NCBI GenBank assembly: GCA_938009115.1 | Contig: CALLHZ010000063.1 | Coordinates: 1-22,489, forward strand | Direction of reading: 5' to 3' | Length of the DNA: 22,489 bases | Source of the DNA: an uncultured Clostridia bacterium | GTDB taxonomy: Bacteria > Bacillota > Clostridia > Peptostreptococcales > Anaerovoracaceae | Shown here: positions 8,050-15,787 of the stretch, piece by piece | Numbering within the stretch: position 1 is the stretch's first letter | Layout of the letters: every line of letters begins with the position of its first letter | Made by a program: the position numbers and the translations under genes | Notes under the pieces: model-generated | Seen by the model: only the letters and a program-made list of their open reading frames with translations | Databases searched by the model: none | What the model was told of the DNA's origin: nothing

Positions 8050-8910
8050 ATGGCGCAGCTTCTGTATGGAAAACAGGTGGCCGATGCAATGGATCTGGAA
8101 ACGGCGGCAAGCGTGGCCCGCTGCGCTGCCCGGGGGATCCGGCCTTGTCTGGTCATTGTGCGAACAGGGGAGGATGCAGGGGATGAATCCTATGAACGGG
8201 GCGCCCGGCGCCGTTGTGAGGCATTGGGGATCGAAGTGCGGCCGGCTCACTTCCCCAGGGATGTCTCCCAGGAGGATTTTCTTTTCGCTGTGAGGGAAAT
8301 CAACATGGATCCTTCGGTCCACAGCTGTCTCATCTTGAGGCCGCTGCCGCCGCACCTGGATGACGAAGCGGTGCGAAGGGCTTTGGCTCCGGCAAAGGAT
8401 GCCGATGGTATTACCGATGGATCGCTATCAGGACTGTATGCAGGAACAGGGCGGGGGTACGCGCCTTGCACGGCGGAGGCCTGCATTCGCATATTGGAGC
8501 ATTACGGTATTGAAATCAAAGGCAAACACGCCGTGGTCGTCGGGCGAAGCCTGGTGATCGGCAGGCCTGTGGCAATGCTTCTTCTGGAAAGACATGCCAC
8601 CGTCACGATCTGTCACACTCGTACCGGCAATCTTACGGAAATCTGCAGGCAAGCGGACATTCTGGTTGCTGCGGCAGGACGGCAGGGCATTCTGGATCCA
8701 GGCTGCTTTCGAGAGGGGCAAGTGGTTTTGGATGTGGGGATCCATGTGGGCGCCGAAGGGAAAATCTCCGGGGATGTGGATTTTCTCCGGGCCGAACCAC
8801 TGGTTTCGGCCATCACCCCCGTGCCGGGGGGTGTCGGCGCCGTGACCACCGCTGTGCTGGCTGCTCATGTGGTCCGAGCTGCGGAAATGGCCGGCAGCGC
8901 CTGCCGGTAA
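8050..8910 (+). CDS. folD: FolD-family methylenetetrahydrofolate dehydrogenase, divergent active site
   Basis: FolD normally oxidises 5,10-methylene-THF to methenyl-THF with NADP and then hydrolyses it to 10-formyl-THF. The fold is clear: the NADP motif GRSLVIGRPVAMLL (165-178), ITPVPGGVGAVTT (255-267), CHTRTGNL, and KDADG at 116-120. Length is 286 residues. However, the substrate-site motif SYVxxK reads SYERGA, so the catalytic lysine, four residues after Y48, is alanine 52. The VQLPLP motif reads ILRPLP, so the active-site glutamine is leucine 96. I believe, from memory, that a clostridial FolD clade shares this SYERGA form. The dehydrogenase may remain while the cyclohydrolase is doubtful. 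The ATG directly follows the M42 stop codon. Confidence 0.88.
   Translation: MAQLLYGKQVADAMDLETAASVARCAARGIRPCLVIVRTGEDAGDESYERGARRRCEALGIEVRPAHFPRDVSQEDFLFAVREINMDPSVHSCLILRPLPPHLDDEAVRRALAPAKDADGITDGSLSGLYAGTGRGYAPCTAEACIRILEHYGIEIKGKHAVVVGRSLVIGRPVAMLLLERHATVTICHTRTGNLTEICRQADILVAAAGRQGILDPGCFREGQVVLDVGIHVGAEGKISGDVDFLRAEPLVSAITPVPGGVGAVTTAVLAAHVVRAAEMAGSACR
8891..8907 (+). repeat. Perfect GC-rich hairpin at the end of folD
   Basis: CCGGCAG and CTGCCGG form a perfect 7-base-pair stem around a CGC loop, ending just before the folD stop codon. No run of T follows on either strand, so it is not a standard intrinsic terminator. It could mark an RNA processing or stability boundary between folD and the next gene, 31 bases downstream, or simply be coding sequence for AGSACR. 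Confidence 0.5.
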
Positions 8911-8941
8911 CAAGAAAAATGCGCATAATAGGGAGTAACAT

Positions 8942-9736
8942 ATGAATCTGCAAAGCAACATCATTGTAAAAGAGTCCGCCAAAACCATGCGCGCCATGGC
9001 GCGTCAGACCCTGCGGGGACGCTGGATGGAGGCGTTTTTGGTCTGTCTGGCCATGTATGCGATTTCAACGCTGCCGTCTATGATCGTTCCTTATGTTTCC
9101 GATACGGCTTTTGCCCTGTCCACGGTCAATATCTATGCGCTGGCTGTCAGCGGTCCGATGACGCTGGGCATCAGCATCTATTTTCTGAAGCTTTTTCGAC
9201 AGAGCCCTGCGGGCGTCGAGGATCTCCTTCGAGGATTTTCCTATATGTGGAAGTCCTTTGTCCTGCTCATCCTTATTGCCGTGCGAGTCTTTCTTTTTTC
9301 GCTGCTGCTGGTCATTCCCGGCATCCTGGCCGCGCTTCGCTACAGCCAGGCATTTTTCATCATGGCCGACGATCCGGCAAAGACGCCTCGTCAGTGCATT
9401 TGGGAAAGCAGCGCCATGATGCGGGGCAACTGCGGTAAATTTTTCCTGCTCGCGCTGAGTTTTATCGGCTGGGGCATCCTGGCATCTCTTCCGTCTGCTT
9501 TCTGGCAGTTCTTTTGGGGGCCGGCCCCCGTCGAGCTGATGTTTCAGGCTGCGGAAGGGTGGGAAGAGATCCTGCGGGCTTCCCTGGAAGCCGCCGCCGG
9601 CCCCGTTCATCCCTTCGTATATATTATGGGACTCGCAACGGTGCTCCTGGGGGTGTATATCACTACAGCCCAGGCTTGTTTCTACGATCTGGTCAACGGA
9701 AATCTGCAGGTGCGCAGGGAGGGGCAAAATGTATAA
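8942..9736 (+). CDS. DUF975-type integral membrane protein, function unknown
   Basis: This is a 264-residue membrane protein that I recognise as DUF975-like. Family traits are an N-terminal soluble stretch (KTMRAMARQTLRGRW), several hydrophobic segments, and the block ADDPAKTPRQCIWESSAMMRGNCGKFFLLALSFIGW, where this family usually has a DP...ES..MM.G.....F.L.LSFIGW pattern. There are about five or six membrane segments, and the last is followed by ACFYDLVNG. No catalytic residues can be named and the function is not known. The start has an AGGGAG ribosome site. Its stop lies inside the start region of the ATP-grasp gene (8-base overlap), so the two are probably translated together. A role in envelope assembly is only a guess from the neighbours. 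Confidence 0.8.
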   Translation: MNLQSNIIVKESAKTMRAMARQTLRGRWMEAFLVCLAMYAISTLPSMIVPYVSDTAFALSTVNIYALAVSGPMTLGISIYFLKLFRQSPAGVEDLLRGFSYMWKSFVLLILIAVRVFLFSLLLVIPGILAALRYSQAFFIMADDPAKTPRQCIWESSAMMRGNCGKFFLLALSFIGWGILASLPSAFWQFFWGPAPVELMFQAAEGWEEILRASLEAAAGPVHPFVYIMGLATVLLGVYITTAQACFYDLVNGNLQVRREGQNV

Positions 9737-10964
9737 AGAATGGGCTGTTTCAGCTGGAGGAAAACCTTTCGCACCGCTTTTGTTTGCCGGAGATATCAAT
9801 GTATACAGCGTTGCCAGGGCATTTCACGAAGCCTATCAGATCCGTTCGACGGCGTACGGAAAGTATCTGACGGGACCCTGTGTGAACAGCAAGATCATCG
9901 ACTATACCGCGGACCCAAGGGCAGAGGATCCCGAAGAATTTCTCATGCTCGTAAAGGCCTTCGCCTCCAGGCATCAGGATAAATCCGTACTCCTCATCGG
10001 CTGCGGCGACAGCTATGTGGAACTGGCCAGCCGTTACAAGGATTCTTTTCCCGCCAACGTGATCGCCCCTTATATAGACATCGATATGATGCGCCGGTTG
10101 ATCCACAAGGAGCGATTTTATGAATTTTGCAGGCAGGCAGGCGTGGATTATCCGGATACCTACGTTCACCGGCAGGAGACGGGAATGGATTTTGAGCTTC
10201 CCTTCGGCGGACCGTTTATCGTGAAGCCTTCTTCCGGCATCGAATATTGGGCGCACCCTTTTAACAGTCAAAAGAAAGTATATAAAGTCGATACGGCAGA
10301 TCAAGTCCGGGATGTGCTGGGGGACATTTATCGATCCGGGTACAGCGATTCAGTCATTATTCAGAATTTTATCCCCGGGGACGATACATTCATGCGGGTC
10401 CTCACCAGCTACTCGGACCGGAACGGCAAAGTGGTCATGATGTGCCTGGGACACGTATTGCTGGAAGAGCACACGCCCCACGGGATCGGCAATCATGCCG
10501 TCATCCTCACCGAATGTGACCGGAAACTGACAGAGCGGTATCGCGCGCTCCTGGAAGATCTTCATTACGTAGGCTTTTCCAACTTCGACATCAAGTATGA
10601 TCAGCGGGACGGGCGTTATAAAGTCTTTGAGATCAATACCCGTCAGGGACGCAGCAACTATTATGTGACCGGCTCGGGGGCAAACGTTGCCCGTTATCTT
10701 GTGGAGGATCACCTGGATCACGCGTCCATGCCGTTTCGCTGCGTGGACGCTGACTCCCTGTGGATGGTCGTGCCGCGGAAAGTCGCACTGGACTACGTGC
10801 AGCCCCGGGAATATAAAGAGCGCATGCGCGAGCTGATCCGTGTCGGACGGTGGGTCAATCCACTCTATTACGAAGCCGATAACGGTTTGAAAAAAAGAGT
10901 CGCATTGGCCAAGAATCAACTGGGACATTTTGTGAAGTTCAGGAAATATCTGGGGAAGCAATGA
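9729..10964 (+). CDS. ATP-grasp carboxylate-amine ligase, D-aspartate ligase-like
   Basis: This is a 411-residue cytoplasmic ATP-grasp enzyme, expected to activate a carboxylate as acyl-phosphate and join it to an amine. The N-terminal block FAGDINVYSVARAFHEAY and the central IGCGDSYVEL resemble the family of Enterococcus D-aspartate ligase (Aslfm), which adds D-Asp to the side chain of the stem-peptide lysine; this comparison is from memory. ATP-site features are K166 in GPFIVKPSS, the QNFIPGDDTFMRV block near residue 212, and the metal-binding E301-N303 in FEINTRQGRSNYY. The start has GGAGGGG five bases upstream. Its stop overlaps the start of the MurE-like gene by four bases, which ties it to cell-wall precursor synthesis. 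The substrate is not established; other amino acids or a non-wall role are possible. Confidence 0.82.
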   Translation: MYKEWAVSAGGKPFAPLLFAGDINVYSVARAFHEAYQIRSTAYGKYLTGPCVNSKIIDYTADPRAEDPEEFLMLVKAFASRHQDKSVLLIGCGDSYVELASRYKDSFPANVIAPYIDIDMMRRLIHKERFYEFCRQAGVDYPDTYVHRQETGMDFELPFGGPFIVKPSSGIEYWAHPFNSQKKVYKVDTADQVRDVLGDIYRSGYSDSVIIQNFIPGDDTFMRVLTSYSDRNGKVVMMCLGHVLLEEHTPHGIGNHAVILTECDRKLTERYRALLEDLHYVGFSNFDIKYDQRDGRYKVFEINTRQGRSNYYVTGSGANVARYLVEDHLDHASMPFRCVDADSLWMVVPRKVALDYVQPREYKERMRELIRVGRWVNPLYYEADNGLKKRVALAKNQLGHFVKFRKYLGKQ

Positions 10965-12505
10965 AAAAAATCTGTTCGATCGCCGAATATCAGGAGATGC
11001 TGGACAGCGCGGGCCTGGTGCTCCGGCCGTTGGCCGGCGAAGAGCTGCTGGCTGCGCAGGTGTCCCATATCACCTATGATTCCCGGGAAGTCGTGCCGGG
11101 GACGTTGTTTGTCTGCAAAGGCGCCGGATTCAAGGAAGAATATCTTGAGGACGCCATGGAAAAAGGCGCGGTGGCCTGGGTTTCCGAGACGGCGCGAAAG
11201 TCCGGTGAAGGAATCCTTGTTTCGGACATCCGCAAGGCGATGGCGTTTCTGGCCAACCGCTTGTATGATGAGCCTTGGCGCGCTTTTCCATTGGTAGGCC
11301 TTACAGGGACCAAGGGAAAATCCACGACGCTGTATTTTCTCAAAAGCATCATCGACGGACCGGCCGGCGATGCTTCCGGCTGTTTGGGATACCTGTCTTC
11401 CATTGAGACCTATGATGGGGTGGAGCACTTCGAATCCCACCTGACAACACCGGAATCCCTGATGCTGGCCCGCCATTTTGACCACGTGCGCCAAAGCGGG
11501 CTCTATGGCATGGTGATGGAGGTTTCTTCCCAGGCTTTGAAATATGACCGGACCTTGGGCGTAGAGTTCGACATCGGCTGCTTTTTGAATTTCGGCGCCG
11601 ACCATATCGGCGGGCGGGAGCACACCGACGAGGAGGATTATTTTTCTTCGAAGCTGAAATTCTTTGACCAGTGCAGGACCGTTTGCATCAATGTGGAGAC
11701 TCAAGGGTTGTCCAGGGTGCTGGCGGCAGCCGAGGCTTCTTCTCTCTGCGAAAAGACGATCCTGTATTCGCCTTCGGGCAAGAGACGCTGGAGCGGCCTT
11801 GCGGTGGATTTTTTAGCGGCAGATGTGCATAAACAGGGCAAAGAAACTGTGTTTCACATCCTTCGCCGGAGCGCGAAAGGAGATACTGCCGAGGCATTTG
11901 AGGATCTGGGTGAATTCAGATTGACGCTGCAGGGCTTTTTCAACGTGGATAACGCTTTGACCGCCGCCGTCGTGGCCCTGGAACTCGGCTGGCCTTTGGA
12001 TCGGATCAGGGACGGTCTGCGGTGGGCAAAAGCGGCAGGGCGTATGGAGGTTTTTGAAAATCCGGAGAGAGAACTGGTCGTGATCGTGGACTATGCCCAT
12101 AATCGGATGAGCTTTGAGAGCCTGTACTCTTCCACGAAAAAAGAATACCCCGGATGGCGGATCGAAGCGCTCTTTGGGTGCCCCGGAGGCAAAGGACTCC
12201 AGCGGCGGCAGGAGCTTCCGGAAATCGTAGCCCGGTATGCAGACTTCGCCTGGATCACCGAGGAAGATGCAGGAGAGGAAGATCTGATGGTGATTTCCGG
12301 GATCCTGAAAAAGAATTTTGACGATGCCGGTTTTCCGTCCCGGGTGATCCCGGACCGGGAAGAAGCGATCCGGACTTCCATCGAACACGCGCCGCCCAGA
12401 ACCGTGATCATCATGACGGGAAAGGGAAGGGAGAACTATCAGAAGAGGGGTACCGAGTATGTGACGGTTGCGTCCGATGTGGAGTTGGTTCAAAAATACA
12501 TGTAA
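10961..12505 (+). CDS. MurE-like Mur ligase with non-standard substrate motif
   Basis: This is a 514-residue Mur ligase related to MurE, which adds the third amino acid to UDP-MurNAc-L-Ala-D-Glu. Conserved parts include the MurE N-domain (YDSREVVPGTLFVCKG), the P-loop GTKGKST at 116-122, TTPES at 162-166, EVSSQAL at 187-193, DH at 214-215, the likely carbamylated lysine K231, and GRMEVF. The C-terminal domain differs: VDYAHTP is VDYAHNR (377-382), the GGDRD...KR block is GCPGGKGLQRRQ, and the DNPR motif that reads the third residue is replaced by ITEEDAGEED (432-441). Meso-DAP recognition in the standard way is therefore unlikely. It may be a paralogue alongside a normal MurE elsewhere. It is translationally coupled to the ATP-grasp ligase and ends the operon. 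Confidence 0.85.
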   Translation: MKKICSIAEYQEMLDSAGLVLRPLAGEELLAAQVSHITYDSREVVPGTLFVCKGAGFKEEYLEDAMEKGAVAWVSETARKSGEGILVSDIRKAMAFLANRLYDEPWRAFPLVGLTGTKGKSTTLYFLKSIIDGPAGDASGCLGYLSSIETYDGVEHFESHLTTPESLMLARHFDHVRQSGLYGMVMEVSSQALKYDRTLGVEFDIGCFLNFGADHIGGREHTDEEDYFSSKLKFFDQCRTVCINVETQGLSRVLAAAEASSLCEKTILYSPSGKRRWSGLAVDFLAADVHKQGKETVFHILRRSAKGDTAEAFEDLGEFRLTLQGFFNVDNALTAAVVALELGWPLDRIRDGLRWAKAAGRMEVFENPERELVVIVDYAHNRMSFESLYSSTKKEYPGWRIEALFGCPGGKGLQRRQELPEIVARYADFAWITEEDAGEEDLMVISGILKKNFDDAGFPSRVIPDREEAIRTSIEHAPPRTVIIMTGKGRENYQKRGTEYVTVASDVELVQKYM

Positions 12506-12513
12506 ATCATAAA

Positions 12514-12554
12514 CCGGTCTTTGTCAGTGAATTTGGCAGGGCCGGATTTTTTTT
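12514..12554 (+). terminator. Intrinsic terminator after the MurE-like gene
   Basis: CCGGTC (12514-12519) pairs with GGCCGG (12540-12545), and inside it TGTCA pairs with TGGCA around a 7-base loop. Eight T residues follow at 12547-12554. The T run overlaps the stop codon of the convergent minus-strand gene. On the minus strand the same stem is followed only by TTTATGATTT, so termination in that direction would be weaker. Confidence 0.85.
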
Positions 12555-13095
12555 ATTCGTCTGGCTCGTCTTCTTGCTCGGGGTCCAGCCCGATGGGTTC
12601 AAAAGCTCCTAACTGCAGCGACAGCTCTTCCAGCGGGTAGTCGAGGCTGGGCCGGAAGTCGTAGGTCCGGGCCGGCTCGCCCAGCTTTTGGGCACGGAAG
12701 TGTGTGAGCGCTTCCAGAACAGAGCAGGGTATGCCGTCGACTATGGCGTTGCCGGGTCTTGTATACCAATTCTGAAAGCGTTGCAATTCTTCCACAAGCG
12801 TCCGGCGGGCTTCTTCGGATCCGGAGGACTGCCATAACAGCGCCAGTCTTTGACGCAGGCTGTCTGACAGCGAAAAAAGGTCCTGCTCGGCATCGGGGAT
12901 ATTCTCGGACAGCTCATCGAAATAGAGTTCCAGCCATTCTCCTAATTCTTCGGAGCGCGTTGCGGAAAGAGCGCTGTAGAAAATATCGAAAGGGATCGGC
13001 GCATCGTATTCCAAAAGCGAGGCCAACTGTTCAAAGTATTCCAAAGGAGAGGGTTCTTCCATCTCCATCTCTTTCAGCAGTTCGTCGAGCGTCAT
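12553..13095 (-). CDS. Hypothetical acidic protein downstream of murI
   Basis: I do not recognise this protein. It has 180 residues, is strongly acidic, and ends DPEQEDEPDE. It has no signal peptide and no membrane segment, and the N-terminal half looks mainly helical (for example LDELLKEMEMEEPSPLEYFEQL). There are no obvious catalytic motifs. The most distinctive stretch is the C-terminal part with VDGIPCSVLEALTHFRAQKL and YDFRPSLDYPLEELSLQLG. The gene is real: it has a perfect AGGAGG ribosome site, good codon usage, and lies 8 bases after the murI stop, so it shares the murI transcript. The stop codon lies within the T run of the convergent operon's terminator. A regulatory or structural role linked to the wall would be pure inference. 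Confidence 0.8.
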   Translation of the reverse strand: MTLDELLKEMEMEEPSPLEYFEQLASLLEYDAPIPFDIFYSALSATRSEELGEWLELYFDELSENIPDAEQDLFSLSDSLRQRLALLWQSSGSEEARRTLVEELQRFQNWYTRPGNAIVDGIPCSVLEALTHFRAQKLGEPARTYDFRPSLDYPLEELSLQLGAFEPIGLDPEQEDEPDE

Positions 13096-13103
13096 GTCGC
13101 CTC

Positions 13104-13904
13104 CTAAAATTTACGCAGATCGATTTTAAAATCGCGGCTTCTGATGATGCGGTGGATCAGGTTCACAAAGTTCTCCGACAGATCGCTGGCTCCGAAGACA
13201 TTGGGTCCGCCAGGCTCTTCGGCCAGCATATCCTGCTGCTCCAGTGTCTCTCTGACCGCCTGGGCCAGGGTTTGCGCCGGGTCGATGATCCGCATCGCGG
13301 GATAGGCTTTCAGCAGATTTTCCCGAATCAACGGGTAATGCGTGCAACCCAGTACAAGGGTTCCGATCCCATGATAGCTGATAAAATCATCCAGATAGTG
13401 TCGCACAGTGAGATCCATAATCTCATTTTCCACAATCCCTTCCTCAATGAGCGGGACGAAAGCGGGGCATGCCTTGGCATGGATCGTCAGCGCCGGATTG
13501 ATCCGGGAGACGGCTTCTTCGTAAGCCCGGCTCTGGATGGTCACCTTGGTGCCGATGATCCCGATGGAATCTTCTTTTTTGCAGCCCCGGGCGATCTCCC
13601 GGGCTGCAGGCTGGATGATCCCGGCCACCGGGATATGCGGGTACCGGGCCTGGAGGTCCGGTATCGCCGTGGAAGAAATGGTGTTGCAGGCGATCACCAG
13701 CATTTTGGCGCCTTGGCCCACCAGATAGTCTGCGATCTGGAGAGAAAAAGAACGGATCGTCTCAGGGCTCTTAGACCCGTAGGGTGTCCGCGCCGTATCG
13801 CCGAAATAAAGGATGCGTTCATTGGGGAGGGCTTGCAGCAGAGGCTCGATGCAGGTCAAGCCGCCCAGCCCCGAATCAAAGATGCCCAGAGGTCTGTTGT
13901 CCAC
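13104..13904 (-). CDS. murI: Glutamate racemase
   Basis: MurI interconverts L- and D-glutamate and supplies the D-Glu of peptidoglycan. The 266-residue protein has the N-terminal FDSGLGGLT motif (D10, S11), YFGDTARTPYG, the two catalytic cysteines C73 (ACNTISS) and C187 (GCTHYPL), and the preceding VAGIIQPA and IGIIGTK motifs. All residues needed for activity appear present. Related aspartate racemases are shorter and differ around the cysteines, so glutamate is the likely substrate. The start codon is GTG, with AAGGA six bases upstream. It is transcribed divergently from pepF and is followed by a gene for an unknown acidic protein. It is a natural metabolic partner of the Mur ligase just beyond, though on the opposite strand. 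Confidence 0.96.
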   Translation of the reverse strand: MDNRPLGIFDSGLGGLTCIEPLLQALPNERILYFGDTARTPYGSKSPETIRSFSLQIADYLVGQGAKMLVIACNTISSTAIPDLQARYPHIPVAGIIQPAAREIARGCKKEDSIGIIGTKVTIQSRAYEEAVSRINPALTIHAKACPAFVPLIEEGIVENEIMDLTVRHYLDDFISYHGIGTLVLGCTHYPLIRENLLKAYPAMRIIDPAQTLAQAVRETLEQQDMLAEEPGGPNVFGASDLSENFVNLIHRIIRSRDFKIDLRKF

Positions 13905-13923
13905 GTGTGTGATCCTTGCCTTT

Positions 13924-13941
13924 CACAAAAGAATTTTTGTG
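13924..13941. repeat. Inverted repeat in the murI/pepF divergent promoter region
   Basis: CACAAAA and TTTTGTG form a perfect 7-base inverted repeat around a 4-base centre (GAAT). The right arm runs into the extended -10 element of the pepF promoter. It could be an operator for a dimeric regulator or the foot of a small RNA hairpin; no repressor can be named. Confidence 0.45.
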
Positions 13942-13948
13942 GTATAAT
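13940..13948 (+). promoter_or_regulatory. Extended -10 promoter for the pepF operon
   Basis: TGGTATAAT is a perfect extended -10 element (TGn plus TATAAT). The -35 region is weak (TTTCAC at 13921-13926, 16 bases upstream). Transcription would start near 13955, about 30 bases before the TTG start of pepF. The same AT-rich block probably also contains the minus-strand -10 for murI, but I cannot pick a single murI promoter. Confidence 0.6.
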
Positions 13949-13984
13949 AATATATCATATTTACAGAGAAAGCGAGCATATCCA

Positions 13985-15775
13985 TTGAAAGCAAAAGACA
14001 GAAAAGAGATCGATAAGCAATATAAGTGGGATATCGAGGCTATGTATCTTGATACCCGGAGCTGTCGAAAAGATATGGAAGAAGCCCTGGAAATGGCCAG
14101 GTCTTACGACGAATACAGCGGGCGTCTGGGCGAAAGTCCCGGGACGCTTTTTGAAGCGTTGCAGAAGCGGGATGCGATTTGGCAGAAAGCGGAGCGGGTT
14201 TACGTCTACGCCCGGATGAAGCGGGACGAGGATAACCGGATCCCGGAATTTCAGGCCTTGTGTGACCAGTCTCAATCCATGCTGGCGGGCATATCGGAGC
14301 ACACCAGCTTTTTTGCGCCGGAATTTTCCAAGATCCCGGTGGCAGTCATTCACAGCTTCCTGGAGGAGGAACCGGCGCTGGGTGTTTATCGGCATTTGAT
14401 CGAGGAACTCCTGCGGGGACGGGCCCATGTTCTCTCCGGGAAAGAAGAAAAGCTTCTGGCGCGGATGAGCGAACTGTCCGGCGCCACCAACGACACCTTT
14501 ACGATGCTGAACAATGCGGACATCCGATTCGGCCGGATCAAGGGCGAGGACGACCGTCCGGTGGAGGTGACGCACGGGACATATATACGCCTGATGCAAA
14601 GCCATGACCGGTCTGTGCGAAAAAATGCCTACCGCCGCATGTACCAGGCCTACGAAAACCAGAAGAACACCTTGGCCACCTTGTATAATTACAATACGAA
14701 GCAGGATGTGATCTTTGCCCGGATCCGGAAGCATCCCTCCGCGATCGAAGCCGCGCTGTTTGGCGACAAGGTTCCCCTCGAAGTCTACGACAATCTGATC
14801 GCCGAGGTGCGCCAGGCACTGCCGGCGCTGCATCGTTACATGGCGCTGCGAAAAAGGGTGCTCGATCTGCCCCGGCTGCGGATGTACGACCTGTACGTTC
14901 CCATGGTCCGGCAAACTGAGAAATATATTCCTTATGAGGAAGCGCAAAAAATAGTGAAGCGCGCGCTGCGCCCCCTGGGCGATGAATACGGCAAGGCGCT
15001 GGAGAAGGCTTTTGTCCAACGCTGGGCCGACGTGTTCGAAAGCGAGGGCAAGACCAGCGGCGCGTACTCGTTCGGAAGCTATGACAGCATGCCCTACATG
15101 CTTCTGAATTATGACGGCAGGCTGGAGGATGTCTTTACACTGATCCATGAGGCCGGACATTCCATGCACGCTTATTTCACAAGAAAAACGCAACCTTACG
15201 TCTACGGCTCCCACTCGATTTTCACTGCCGAGGTAGCTTCTACGGTCAATGAGGCGCTCCTGATGCGGCAGTTGCTGGCCGAGGCAAAAACAAAGGAAGA
15301 AAAAGCTTACCTCCTGAATCTGTACCTGGAGGAATTCCGTACCACACTGTTCCGTCAGACCATGTTTGCCGAGTTTGAGCGCGCCACCCATGCTGCGGTG
15401 GAATCCGGAGAGGTTCTTACGGCCGGCTGGCTGTCGGAAACTTACGCTGCGCTCAACACTGCCTATCACGGCCCCGCCATGACGCAGGATGCGCGGATCG
15501 CCATGGAATGGTCCAGGGTCCCTCATTTTTACAATGCATTTTACGTGTACAAATACGCCACGGGCTATTCTGCGGCTACGGCTATTTCCGCGGCCATCCT
15601 GGAACAGGGCGAGTCTGCGGCCAAAAATTACCTGGCATTTTTGCATTCCGGCGAAAGCGACTATCCCATTGAATTGTTGAAAATGGCCGGGGTGGATATG
15701 AGCCGTCCGGAGCCCGTCCGGAACGCTCTGGACACTTTCCGGTGGCTGCTTGCCGAGCTGGAAGCGTTGATGTAA
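13985..15775 (+). CDS. pepF: Oligoendopeptidase F
   Basis: PepF is an M3-family zinc endopeptidase that cuts medium-sized peptides in the cytoplasm. The zinc motif HEAGH is at residues 388-392 in FTLIHEAGHSMHAYF, and the third ligand is E416 in TAEVASTVNEALL, 28 residues after the first histidine as expected for M3. The N-terminal KEIDKQYKWDIEAMYLD and the C-terminal YATGYSAATAIS are also typical. I choose the TTG at 13985, giving 596 residues, a normal PepF length. The longer open frame starts upstream of the -10 box and cannot be translated from that promoter, and the next ATG (14041) would remove the conserved KYKWD-like start. The ribosome site before the TTG is weak. nadK follows after 12 bases. 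Confidence 0.94.
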   Translation: MKAKDRKEIDKQYKWDIEAMYLDTRSCRKDMEEALEMARSYDEYSGRLGESPGTLFEALQKRDAIWQKAERVYVYARMKRDEDNRIPEFQALCDQSQSMLAGISEHTSFFAPEFSKIPVAVIHSFLEEEPALGVYRHLIEELLRGRAHVLSGKEEKLLARMSELSGATNDTFTMLNNADIRFGRIKGEDDRPVEVTHGTYIRLMQSHDRSVRKNAYRRMYQAYENQKNTLATLYNYNTKQDVIFARIRKHPSAIEAALFGDKVPLEVYDNLIAEVRQALPALHRYMALRKRVLDLPRLRMYDLYVPMVRQTEKYIPYEEAQKIVKRALRPLGDEYGKALEKAFVQRWADVFESEGKTSGAYSFGSYDSMPYMLLNYDGRLEDVFTLIHEAGHSMHAYFTRKTQPYVYGSHSIFTAEVASTVNEALLMRQLLAEAKTKEEKAYLLNLYLEEFRTTLFRQTMFAEFERATHAAVESGEVLTAGWLSETYAALNTAYHGPAMTQDARIAMEWSRVPHFYNAFYVYKYATGYSAATAISAAILEQGESAAKNYLAFLHSGESDYPIELLKMAGVDMSRPEPVRNALDTFRWLLAELEALM

Positions 15776-15787
15776 GAGGGATACAAG

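Noticed and set aside
6928..8355. Long minus-strand open frame (475 codons) opposite the M42 peptidase and folD
   Set aside because: It spans two genes with clear families on the other strand and its translation shows no family motifs.
13916..13984. N-terminal extension of PepF
   Set aside because: It begins upstream of the TATAAT box, so it would not be on the transcript.
13961..15646. Long minus-strand open frame (561 codons) opposite pepF
   Set aside because: It mirrors the well-supported pepF gene, has no recognisable domains or ribosome site, and reflects high G+C with few stop codons.
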